Positions 46,426 through 56,942 of a DNA stretch of 64,000 nt are shown one piece after another. The stretch is from the NCBI RefSeq assembly GCF_002105155.1, contig NW_019029054.1, positions 58,365 to 122,364 on the forward strand, given 5' to 3'. The position numbers and the translations under genes are program-made. How positions within the stretch are numbered: position 1 is the stretch's first letter; each line of letters begins with the position of its first letter. Below the pieces are notes generated by a model. It was not told the origin of the DNA and did not search any database. It saw only the letters and a list, made by a program, of their open reading frames with translations. The stretch comes from Lobosporangium transversale (lineage: Eukaryota > Mortierellomycota > Mortierellomycetes > Mortierellales > Mortierellaceae).

Positions 46426-46460
<35 letters not shown>

Positions 46461-46776
46461 AAGGTCCTCCGCTCTATTCCACCGCGTCTAACCTGGCAAT
46501 TCGATTAATCTCTTTCGTCTCCCACATCCTCCCCTTGCCCGTCGCTTTCACCTCAAAGGTTTCTATTTTTTATATATATTGTCTAACAAATATTGGTACA
46601 TTGCAAGTTACCATCAAAACTAAACAATAAAATTAATAAGATTAAATGTGACATGAAGTTCTACGCTCCTTCGATTCGAACGATATCTTTAGGTTATGGA
46701 TCCCATTTTATTAATCAGCTTGATCAGTATTACGTTAATTTATAATTATAAGATCAAGAACTATGGTCAATACAGT

Positions 46777-46809
<33 letters not shown>

Positions 46810-46958
46810 ACTAGAGTAGCAAGGACTAAGCACTCTGAATGATTTGAGCATCTTGATTCAATTGATCTTTGAGTACTATTAGAACGGTTTATCAAAAGTT
46901 AAATGTTAGTTCTCATTCGTCTAGCAAGGCATGAAAGCGGTCATAGTCTTTTCTACTT
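46079..46958. other. Convergent 3' region with opposed T28 and A32 tracts
   Basis: Lies between the 3' ends of the arrestin-like (+) and Rsc1/2-like (-) genes. A GAGATC hexamer array at about 46,143-46,165, T28 at 46330-46357, A32 at 46426-46457, A28 at 46781-46808. The T28 and A32 face each other across 68 bases and could pair over 28 bp. No gene is supported. Confidence 0.7.
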
Positions 46959-49817
46959 TTATACTTTACCTTCTAAGCCTTGTAGAATAGTCGGGAGTAC
47001 CTCGTCTACATTTACAATAGCATCCATTCTACCAATATTCTCCTCATCGCTGCTCGTATCCATCGTTGATCTTGTAACACCAGTAAGAGTGCTATTAAGC
47101 GTGCCAACTTCGTGCATCTTCTTGTTCATTAGCTTCTGTCGCTTAGTCAAGTACTCCATTGAATGATGAGGCTTGGGTACTGGTACAACATCTAGCGGTG
47201 GCCCCGCAAACCACAATACTTGGCCCTTGTCATTATGTGCAAAGCATTCAGTAGCTTTGGTTGGTAATGTTGTTGAAGCGCCTTCCTTGAGCGCTGGTGA
47301 TAGTCGTCCATGATCTGCGTTATTGGTGTTGACATTCATGCTAGTTAGCCCTAATATCGCGCCACCTTCTGATGGAGTAGTACTAAGAGGTGCTGCAGAA
47401 GTAGTTGGTACGCTTGATCCAGCCATGTGAGGGGAGCCAATAGAATTAGTCCTCGCATGGCTGTTGAATGGCACAGGCGAACCCAGCTGGGATGATGGCT
47501 GTTGCTGAAGAAGGACGGCTGCCTGCTGCTGTAGAGGCTGTGGTTGCTGAGGTAGAGGCTTGGAAGGCTGCTGTGGAGAGGAGGTTGTTGATATATGTTG
47601 CTGCTGGAATGGTGGAGAATGCATAGGGGACTGTTGCTGCTGCTGTAATTGTACTATATTTTTTTGTTGTTGCTGCAAGGCCTGTTGTTGTTGTTGTTGT
47701 TGCTGCTGCTGCTGCTGCTGTTGTTGTTGTTGCTGCTGTTGCATAACCTGCTTTGCCAATATCTGCTGTTGGGCTATTTGCTGTTGCTGCTGTTGTTGCT
47801 GCTGTTGTTGCTGAGCGAGCTGTTGTTGTTGGGCCAGTTGCTGTTGCTGAGCCAGTTGCTGTTGCTGAGCCAGCTGTTGTTGTTGGGCCAATTGTTGTTG
47901 TTGAGCCAGTTGTTGTTGTTGGACTAACTGTTGCTGCTGAGCAAGCTGTTGCTGTTGAGCAAGGTGTTGTTGCTGAGCAAGTTGTTGCTGTTGAGCAAGC
48001 TGCTGTTGCTGTACGAGCTGTTGTTGCAGATGTGGCGACTGATTGGGATAAGGCTGCCCAAAAGGCTGTTGCTGAACCTGTTGAGTCGGATGTTGCTGCG
48101 ACTGTTGCTGCATCATAAATTGCTGTTGCTGCTGAGGTGTAAAAGGACTCGTATATTGTGGTTGTTGTTGAGGATAGCCTGGTGAGGGGAACCCTGGTGA
48201 AAATTGAGACTGATTGAATGGCTGTTGCTGAGCATACTGCGCATGCTGCGAATGTGGTGGCTGTTGTTGTGGATACGGCTGGCTATAAACACCTCCCTGT
48301 GGATATGTTTGAGATCGGGGCTGTCCAGACTGAAGTGGCTGACTGAGAGGAGGCTGATGATATGATGCATTCCGTTGCTGTTGCTGTGGCTGCTGCTGCT
48401 GCTGGATAAGGTGCATCTGGGGCTGTTGTTGATAAGTCATACCAGGCTGCATCATTTGACCCTGCATGCCCGGTCGCGGAGGTGCACCATATTGTCCAGG
48501 TGGGTTGTAAGGATTGTACGCTTGTTGTGGATATGTTACTGTCTGGTTCATCGCAGGTTGTTGCGGTGTACTGGATTGGGTGTTTCCGGGTGTGGGTGCT
48601 GCAGCTGTTGCTGGAAGGGGATTTTTCCTGGGACGCCCACGCTTCATTGCTGGGGGCGCTGATACATGCTGGATAATGGCATGCTCTGTGGCCACATGTC
48701 GCTGAAGATCAGCTTGGGTTGAAAATACGCTACATATCAATATGTATTGACATAATGAAAGCATACATCGGTTATTACAATAAGGCATCATTCACATTTC
48801 AATAAACGGACAAGTTAACTCAAGTGTGTGATAAACCTACGCCGAGCATTGCAATCCAGTGCTCAAGCTTGAGTAGTTACACCGAACCCATTGCTGAGGT
48901 GGTGTGTGCTGCGTTGGGTGCGCTTTCTGAGTAGAACTTATATGTTGATTAAGCGAATTACGCTTGATACCTCCAGTCGAAGCAGACCTGGAGCTTAATG
49001 AAATATCCTGTGGTGTGCTGGAGCGCGATGTAGCCTCGCTCGAATCATGCTTCCCTGCTCTGTCTACCATGGACGCACTGGGCAACTTTTTGAGGACAAG
49101 CGGCTCAGGAAACAAGTTTAACTTCATATCACTGGGTTTGTGACCCGGAGGTAGACAGCTAGCCCAGTTCTTGATCTTGGAAACTGATTTGTAAGTTTCG
49201 TTATAACGTTGTTCACATAGATAGATACTCTGCCCCTGCTTCCACTCAATTGGTCTTCCACGAATATAATCTCTTGTATAAAGCACGAAGCACTTTTCTT
49301 GGATCTCATCTACCAAATGCTCGTGTGATCCTGATGCTTTGAGGACTTCAGAAGGATAGAATCGACTAGAATAGGGGTGGACGGTCTGTTCAGGCCGCAG
49401 AAACCAAGTAGCATCCAGCCCAGTCTTCCCACTAGGAAGTATATGCATGTGCAACAGCCATAGTATGTTTAACAATCTAACGTTATGATGCACAGAGATA
49501 ACTACAGCTAGCATGTTGAAAAAACCTACTTTTCGTCTTCCCAGAGGTTGAAGATAAGAGCAATGATTGGTTTGGATAGATCCTGATCATTCCGAAGGTG
49601 GACAAAATCGCCTATCAGCATGGTTGGAGACAGCGTTTGAGATATAAATCCTATGTCAAGCAACTTCCATGTATAGCTGAGCTTCTTGGCCGCACTTACC
49701 AATATGATAACTCACACCATTATGTGCCACTTGAGTCAATTCCTTAGCATGCTTTCTTCCGTGCTTGTTCTTTGAATGACCTTTCCCATCTTTACCAATC
49801 TCCTTCCAGAATAATTG

Positions 49818-49852
<35 letters not shown>

Positions 49853-51375
49853 CAATGAGGTTCAGCTTTGACAGTCCACGACTTAATGCGGTAAATTGAT
49901 ACATTATAGTGTACCTGCAGCTCTTCAGCATCCAAATAAACATCCGATCCTTCAGCATTGTACTGTTTTGCATTCTCAAACATCAATTCAAAGTCATCTT
50001 CAAAGCTTCCTAGGGTCTTGTAGGCACCGCTGTTGATCTTCTTCTTGATTCCATCCAGTGCAATAGGACGAGCAATCTGTAACAAATACAAAAGAAAGAT
50101 GAGGCGAAGATATAAATGAATGTACTTTCTTTTATATCTAACGTTAACTCTTGTACACATACCTCTTCATAATAGTCCGGATACTCTTCATGGCTCGGCA
50201 ACTCTAAAAACAGTTCAGACATCAAGCGGCCACTATATGCATGATAAAATGTGATTATTAGAAAAGGAAAAATATAGAACAAAAAGTTAGTCTACCATGT
50301 AGAATATTATTAGTTATGCTCAGAAGACATCCGAGGGATACAGATTCAATCATAAATACCTCCCATCCTTGTGGTTCTTGATTGTTTTCAATACACGGTT
50401 ACAAAAATCGATTGAAAACTAGATAAAATATAAAACAATGTCAAAACGGAAAGCGGTTGTAAATTTCTCTGTCCCAATTAATGTATAATATTCCAACGAG
50501 GAGAGGGAGATTTGGTTCAACCTTCTCTTGATCTTCCTGGTGGTTTCCATCCTCTAGTAGGACTTGCATAGCGGCTTCAATGTGGTTCTAAAAAGGTTTA
50601 AAAAAAGAGTCATTATCAGAGGTCAAATCGAGGCATTAATAATGTAGTAACAAGCATAAATACTTTCAGGTATGAATAGTAGCGAAGTATAGTTATTTTT
50701 CTTCGTTCACTCCAAGAGCAGGATAGCGCAAGAGAATATGAAATATAGGTTATGACGTTGAGTATACAGCGAGATAGACATAAGACGAATTATCTAAATG
50801 CTTACGCACCTCTAATGTGATCGCATCCCTATGAATAGGTGATCCTTTACGATTATACTCCTTGGCATTTGCGGTCAATGTCCTGAGATCTTTGGCAAAA
50901 TGAGTGATGTTGTCGACGTCATATGCTCCAGCCTCCAAGCGATCCTATATGTAGATCAAGATATAAAGAAGTTCAATACAACCGCTAGACATTTTTCTTA
51001 TAGTATCTCAAATTGTTGAATCCTGAATGACACCTTACTCTAATGACATCGAATGCTATTGGATTCTTTATTGTCATATAGTAGTCTGGATATTCCTCCC
51101 GATCCGGCAGCTCCATGAAAAGATCCGCGATCAGCCGCCCACTATGACAGCGCCGTATTAGGTAGGAGGGAATGAAGAAATCAGTAAAAAGATTGCTATA
51201 GTTGGTATACTAATATGCTGATATAAGAAGCATTGCCTTTGTGGCACAAGGCGTACCTCTTGTCTGTGAGACTCACGAGTCGATCCAGAATTTGTGCCAT
51301 TGCTTCCTTTTTATTGCTGAGGGGAAGACCCTCTGTGATTGAGCTACTGCTCTCGCCCTGTCTCCTTGGAGGCAT
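46959..51375 (-). CDS. RSC1: Rsc1/Rsc2-like remodeller subunit: two bromodomains, BAH, zinc finger, AT-hook, Q-rich tail
   Basis: Multi-exon gene from ATG 51375 (MPPRRQGESSSSITEGLPLS). Bromodomain 1 spans exons at about 51,310-50,810 (DLFMELPDREEYPDYYMTIK, then YDVDNITHFAKDLRTLTANA, KEYNRKGSPIHRDA). Bromodomain 2 spans about 50,400-49,915 (LMSELFLELPSHEEYPDYYE, then ARPIALDGIKKKINSGAYKT, FENAKQYNAEGSDVYLDAEE). The BAH domain spans about 49,735-49,170 (GDFVHLRNDQDLSKPIIALI, WFLRPEQTVHPYSSRFYPSE, CFVLYTRDYIRGRPIEW). A zinc finger is split by an intron (RCNYSSLSTGLQC, then VFSTQADLQRHVATEH), followed by an AT-hook (KRGRPRKNP). The last exon is Q-rich. RSC1/2-type proteins read acetyl-lysine within the RSC/SWI-SNF remodeller. 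In yeast the AT-hook lies between the bromodomains; here it follows BAH. Confidence 0.88.
47640..48030 (-). repeat. Poly-Q and (LAQQQQ)n array encoded by mixed CAA/CAG
   Basis: Within the last exon of the Rsc1/2-like gene. About 12 hexapeptide units of LAQQQQ type (variants LV and QQQH) occupy about 48,028-47,813, followed by purer Q runs to about 47,650. Codons mix CAA and CAG, which stabilises the array against simple slippage, but the 18-bp units suggest unequal exchange. The antisense ORFs full of L, C or A/V here are shadows. Confidence 0.9.
49820..49851 (-). repeat. T32-AG: homopolymer forming an entire pyrimidine tract
   Basis: A32 on + is T32 in the transcript and runs directly into AG at the 3' splice site before CAATTATTCTGG (frame QLFWKEIGKDGK) of the Rsc1/2-like gene. 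Confidence 0.75.
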
Positions 51376-51888
51376 CCTGTTGTCTAACCTGAGTACAAGT
51401 ATCGGTGTGTGGAATGTACAAGGCGTGCAGCTGTCAAGATATATCAGGGGCTCTATCTTACGAGAAAGCAATTGGTATTATATTTGTGAATATGAAAAAA
51501 TAATAGTTTTCGCTTTTATCAAAACATCAGCAACGTGAGCATAATTGAGATGAACGCGTGCTTTGAGTGAAATAAAAAAAAGAAACGCGTGCTTCTACTG
51601 TAGATGCAAGCACACTAGTCTCATCGAGTACGAGCATAGAGACAAGGGGGAAGAAAAATGGTAATCAACCTCGACTCTCGCTTTTCCTCAAAGACTGAAA
51701 TAACATGAGCAATATGAGGTGTAGTCCTTACATTATGTCAATGTATTCGTTGTGCCTAGCATTCGAGGATGAGATCAGGCAGGCTAGATTTTTTGGATTG
51801 TAGGACGAGATCAAGAAAAACTTTATAAAGAATGATTAGGCCTAATGAACGATGGGTTCTACAATGGTTCAGTGGCTTGTAAAACTAT
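51376..51888. promoter_or_regulatory. Rsc1/2-like gene promoter with two ACGCGTGCTT repeats
   Basis: ACGCGTGCTT occurs at 51554-51563 and again at 51585-51594, 31 bases apart, about 180-220 bases upstream of the ATG at 51375. The ACGCGT core is the MluI cell-cycle box of fungi. No gene is supported in this interval. Confidence 0.45.
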
Positions 51889-52290
51889 CTACCACATGAG
51901 GATGTGCTTGAGACTGACCCTATTGTCACAAACCATTATCGGTGATTTTCGACTTTGATTTTCTACTAATACATAAACCACAACACCCAATAAAGCGCTT
52001 ATACACGGAGACAGAGCTCTGATCACGTAAATAAGGGTGCTGATGGTGATAGCCCAAGCGATACCTGTCATGACCTTATTGAGGGTACTATTTTTTGGTG
52101 CCGATTGGCCAACATTGCCGTCAGAAGCAGACGAAGGCTGTTGCACACTGGTGGTTGGTGTAGATGTGAGCCTTCTCTCCTCGGTAGTTTCAGCCAGTAC
52201 CCGATACAGGAACACATTAAGTGTCTGAGGAACCAAAAATAATATACGTGTCTCTAGATCGGCGGTGACGTGGCGCCATTATGAGGAATA
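51889..52290 (-). CDS. Possible small two-TM membrane protein
   Basis: The open frame at 51889-52236 reads VPQTLNVFLYRVLAETTEER, a polar S/T/Q-rich linker, then two hydrophobic stretches (VMTGIAWAITISTLIYVIRAL and ISALLGVVVYVLVENQ). No ATG lies in this frame upstream. The nearest ATG (52281, MAPRHRRSRDTYIIF) is in another frame and stops at 52,219, so either a frame break or an unseen small intron separates them. The organisation resembles a small ER/Golgi membrane protein, but I do not recognise it. It may equally be non-coding. Confidence 0.3.
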
Positions 52291-52686
52291 GAAGGAACTT
52301 CACAACAATAAAGGAGACTAATAGAATAAGGATTGGAAGACAGTGACAGTGGATAAAGGAAGTTATATCACAGAGGAGTGGTCTTGAAAAGGAGATGCTG
52401 AATGTGTGGGCGGAACTGTGGCTATAGCTGAGGGACAGGACAAAGAAGGAAAAAAAAGAAAAAGACACATGGCAAGTCTCTATCGAAGAGCCAAATATAG
52501 GGTTTGCATGTCGAGGTTCATTTGCTTGGCTGGCGAAGTAAGGTTGTGCAACATTACATTCTTTGAAGATTCCTTGCTTTGACATGTTTGTCTTCACAAC
52601 AAATGAACCTACAATGCACTGCTCTGAGTTGAAACATTTTTGTAGCATGGCTCTCATTTTATTTCCCATGATTTGAAATGTATATT

Positions 52687-55027
52687 TCAGCAAACTTCCA
52701 AGGAAAAAAGAAACGTCAGGTCTAGCCCAAAGAGCCATCTGGCATCGAGCGCGCATGATGCCGGAGGTTTTTGACCGAAGAGCATTCGATAAAAGCCCTC
52801 TAGCAACTCACTAACAGCCATGCCACACATTTGTGGCCTAGAAAAAGCCATTTGGGCACCCATTTTTTTGTCGCACCGTGTTTCTCCATTAATCGTTTCA
52901 ATCCTATGAACGCCATCCTCATAATCCTGTACTAATGCCTTGTCTTCATTGAGAGTAAATGCGCAAGTAACGCTCTGAGTCTCAAGGAAGTTCATTGCGC
53001 CTAACCATTCGCACGCCAATGTTTGCATTAGCTCATACACTACACTCGTGACCAAGAAAGGATTCTTGTCAACCTTTGAGAGCTCTTTGGGAGTCCTTTC
53101 ATTTTCCAACCAGGGACGATTCCACAGTTCATCCTCCTTTAGACATAATGATCCCTGCCTCAGGAAGGGCTGGTCTTTCAAGACAATCTCTGGAACAAAT
53201 GCTGTATGAACAGAAATAGGATTTGCATCTTTCCATGCATTGTCTCCGATGTAAGGAGTATTAGGCATATCCTTTTTGAGGTTGGGTGTAAGTAAGGAAG
53301 AATGGGGCCGAGATAGTGTGTTGGTAGTTGCATTGACCTTGTCTTTCGAGCCAAGGCATGATTGGGAAAAAATAGACGCCAGCAAAACCTGATTCTCAGT
53401 TGAAAGAGCAGGGACAGGTGTGACAAGTGGTAACTGTGGTGCATTGATGTCCGAGACATTGGAAGAAGTGACTTGGGTGCTTTGACGCTTGGCAACCTCC
53501 AACTCCTCTCGAAGCCGTTTGTTCTCCGCATGTACGACCGCCACAGCTTCTCGTAGATGCCGAGCTTCTGTCTTGTGCTGCTCAACTTGACTTTCCAGTT
53601 GCTCAATGTATTCTATCAGTTACCAACAGATTTTATATGTAGTAACAAGTGCATTAGATTGACGCTCAATCTTACTCTCTCTTCATGTTTAACCAATCTT
53701 TGGCTCGCAATACTTTCTTTCTCCCTTTCTTTAACCCTTTCCTCTATCCTCACCTTTTCTACGAACACGAAAGTTCCTTGCAGATATTTTGTTACGAAGC
53801 TGCCTTCGCTCCTTAGATGTCATCTTTTTCAAGTCCGATGAGGAAGGGATATCATCAATCTTGATGCCTGGCTGAGCCTTCAAGCCATGAATACGTCCCG
53901 GAGTTTGTTCAGCACTCTTTTCTATTTCCTCTGTACTTTCAGATTCGCTTCTCTGTGAAGCTGAGGATTCATCCGCAATTACCTCTTGTGAAGCCATAAG
54001 CAAATACTTTGTAGATTCCAACAACTGCGCCAAAGTTTCTTCAATCTGTTTCCGGGTCAGCTTCCGGTTGAATAGCTGAGGTACAAATGGGATCTGCATC
54101 ACGGCTGGGAGTGCCGGACTATTTTGGACCTCGATAGGTGGCCTTGAATTGTTCATTTCTGCCCCAGTTTTAAGCGCTGGAGCTACTGCTGTGACTATTG
54201 TCTCAATCTTAGCTATCTTCTTTGCTGCAGGGGTTGGCTCTAGGCTTGGACGCTTAGTAGCTGTGGTAGTAGGCGCATTATCATAGGTTATAATCCTAGA
54301 AGCATCTATCAATAGCGCAGACCCATTGTATGAGCAAACAAGAACAACAAGGCAAGAGGTGATTTAAATTATAGTGAAGGGTATAAGCTTTTTGAAAAGA
54401 AATCCTACTCTGGACATCTACAGTTGCAGTCATTGCTGCAGTAGCAATGGGTGTAGTGTTAATATCGCATGTCGTCGTGAGTGTATTTGATGCTGATGCT
54501 TTTAATTGTGATAAGCTTGTAGGAGTAGCCATCTGAGCGACGAGCGTTTTAGTATCAATAACACCATCAATACTGTCTTTGCTGTTAGTGGAGCTACTGG
54601 TGGTATCTGCCATGACATTAGCTGATATCTGAGTAGTTGTTTCAACTTGAACCTGCTGCTGTTCTCGAAGCTGTTCTTGAAGTCGCTGGTTCATCGCAAG
54701 CAAGAGTTGGATGTCACATTGTTGTACCTCCTTCTCGATGTTTGTCTTTGCCTTTCCATCGCAAATTACTGATTCAGCACTGCTTGATGTATTGGTATTA
54801 CTACCTTCGGCTATCATAGGCATATCCATAGTATAAGTGGCTCCGGTGTCTAGTAGGTCTAACGATGTAAGACAGAGCGAATCATCCAGACTATGTAGAG
54901 TTGAAGTAAGGTCGGATTGGCTGTTCAAGTCCTCATTATTGAGCATAAACGGGAACATATTGTTGCTGGATGAATCAAGCAGGTCTAGTTCTAAAAAGTC
55001 GTCGAACGGCAGACTGGAATTGGCCAT
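52687..55027 (-). CDS. bZIP transcription factor
   Basis: Three main exons: 55027 to about 54,407, about 54,303-53,751, and about 53,612-52,687. ATG 55027 opens MANSSLPFDDFLELDLLDSS, an acidic/hydrophobic activation-like region. The basic region reads KKMTSKERRQLRNKISARNF then RVRRK at the end of exon 2, with the family's N-x7-R/K pattern (NKISARNFR). An intron separates it from the leucine zipper EYIEQLESQVEQHKTEARHL, REAVAVVHAENKRLREEL. The C-terminal 200 residues include RPQMCGMAVSELLEGFYRML, a conserved patch I recall from similar Mortierella-type bZIPs. A Q-rich segment (RLQEQLREQQQVQ) lies in exon 1. Exon borders 1/2 are approximate; the basic-region/zipper join is in frame. The binding site and regulon are unknown. 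Confidence 0.82.
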
Positions 55028-55069
55028 GATGTCAAGAATGTGTTGTGGGTAAATGAACAGGACTAACAA

Positions 55070-55143
55070 GCAATGCGGTAATGAGCAAGAATATGAATAG
55101 AGGCGTCAGAGTAAGTAAAGAGACAAGTAGACAGAGAAAAGTG

Positions 55144-55176
<33 letters not shown>

Positions 55177-55586
55177 CCAAGAGGAAGGAGCCTTGTGGTC
55201 CTGCCTTTTTAATAATTGTCTATGATCTCGAGTCAGTCCAAGTAGTAAAACCGAGTGTAGAATTTTTCTTCATAGAATGTAGGCTTACGCGTTCCTGAGA
55301 TTTTGATTCGTTGACCTGGCTTTATAGAATGTTTTTTTAAATTAGACCAAAGTCAATTGATAGAATTTTAAGTTTAAAGTTGATTTGTTGAAGTTCCTAT
55401 TCACATAGTCTGTCCCATTAAAAAACGAGACATTCCATCTTTGTAAAAAGAAGAAATGTATTAGAACAGAGAAATAAATAAATAAATAAATTAACCAAGA
55501 AAAAAAAGTACTATCAAGCCAATACTTACAATTTTTTTAAGACGAAGGCCTTTCTGGACCTAGTCATGTTTGTAGTAGATTGTGTC
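55070..55586. other. Intergenic between bZIP and Fanzor relic
   Basis: A32 at 55144-55175 about 120 bases upstream of the bZIP ATG, and an AAAT array at about 55,475-55,492. No terminal inverted repeat of a Fanzor-carrying element could be recognised here by eye. Confidence 0.5.
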
Positions 55587-56861
55587 CTACTGTTGTTGCC
55601 GGCTTGTCTCTCCCCCTCCTCCTGGACCCAGCAAAGGTCCTTTCGGTGGTCTTGATCCCTCTACTCCTCCTCCTCCTCCTTCATCTGAAAATTTCCTTTT
55701 TGTGGATCTGCTACTACCACCACCACTGCCACCACTACCTCCACCGCCGCCACTACCGCTAGAAGCTTGGCCTTGAGTTCCTCCGTCCGGCGGCATATAT
55801 TTTGCAGGTCGTTTTTGCTCTCTTATCTGCGACTCACAGACCCTTGCGATGTTCTCAGCACCAACAGCATCTCGATCAAAGTATGTTTTACAATTTCGAC
55901 AGTACTTGGATCGAAAAGGAACATTCTCCAATATACTGTCACAGTGAGGTCGTGGACACTTGGCAGATGTGTAGTATTCATGATAACCTACAATGGCTTT
56001 CAATCTCTGTAATTCCTCTTCTAAGCTTTCGCCTCTCTAGCTCGCCCTGAAACTTCTTGGATGGTTTGTAAAGGTACGCTCTAGAAATCCGGAGGATCTC
56101 ACGTTCGTTAGGTTTCCTTGGATCCAACTTTGCAATTGTCATCGAGTACCTCTCGCCTGGATCGATCCCAATGATAATGGTACTTTCGGGGGGAGGGCAT
56201 GCTGCCTGGGTGTCATATTTAACTTCTACATTCTCGAGGAGACGGGATCTCTGCTTCCAGTTGATCTCACGCCGGGGACTGGGACTCACCGGGGACAGTG
56301 GATTTGTGCTCGATGTACCTTCTTCAGCTGCTTCTTCTCCCTCGTCGCCATCTAAGAATGGTTCATCAACTTCCAGCAAGTCAATATCGCTGATACCCAG
56401 CAAGATATCGTCATCTTCATTTCCGTCGTCGTCTCCATCATCACCCCCATCGCCTGCACCATGGCCTGAAGACGAGGATCCCTGCTAAGCACTTGAAGAA
56501 GCCTGGACTGCTTGAGATCTTTGAGTATCCGAAGGTTGGGCAGCTTGCGAACCTCTACCTCTTTTTTGCTTCGATGTGTCATAGGCAAGAAGTGTTAGGG
56601 TAAGGCCGTTTGTAAAGAACGATGTCCGTAGTTTCCTTCTAGGGCCATCATCAGATTGCAGTCCAACGTCCTTGTATCCTTTCAAGGAAAACAGCTCCTG
56701 CAACAATATCCCCTTGTGGTTAAGGATCTTGTCCTCTGCAGCCCCCTTGGTGCTCATGTTTAGTTCCAACAATTGGACTATTTCCTCTCGAACTGTTGGG
56801 TTAGACCATAATACTCATGAAGACTTTCGCATGACTCCATTGTCCGCTTGGGGGGCCTCAT
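55587..56861 (-). pseudogene. Fanzor (eukaryotic TnpB-like RNA-guided nuclease) relic
   Basis: Three pieces in order on the minus strand. (1) ATG 56861 opens MRPPKRTMESCESLHEYYG; the frame shifts within about 40 bases to one reading WSNPTVREEIVQLLELNMST, then RRKLRTSFFTNGLTLTLLAY, an N-terminal Fanzor-like string. It ends at a TAG (56487-56485). (2) The same frame continues after that stop through an acidic linker to STIIIGIDPGERYSMTIAKL, the RuvC-I motif with its catalytic Asp, to about 55,978. (3) Another frame, to 55587, reads VGYHEYYTSAKCPRPHCDS, then YCRNCKTYFDRDAVGAENIA. This is the TnpB/Fanzor zinc ribbon (CP...C, YCxxC) and RuvC-III Asp (RD). The tail is Gly-rich with a basic STKRKF patch. 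Only about 60 residues separate RuvC-I from the ribbon, far fewer than in intact family members. The segment with the RuvC-II Glu is missing, so no nuclease activity is expected. Confidence 0.75.
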
Positions 56862-56942
56862 TGTATCGTTTATTGATTGATTGATGTGATATAGTGATGA
56901 TAATATTCGTCGTATGATTGAGGCAATCTGGGTTGATTCGTT

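Noticed and set aside
47560..48185. Plus-strand ORFs rich in Cys, Leu, or Ala/Val opposite the Q-rich exon
   Set aside because: They are antisense readings of CAA/CAG repeats; the minus strand encodes the Rsc1/2-like tail in frame with conserved domains.
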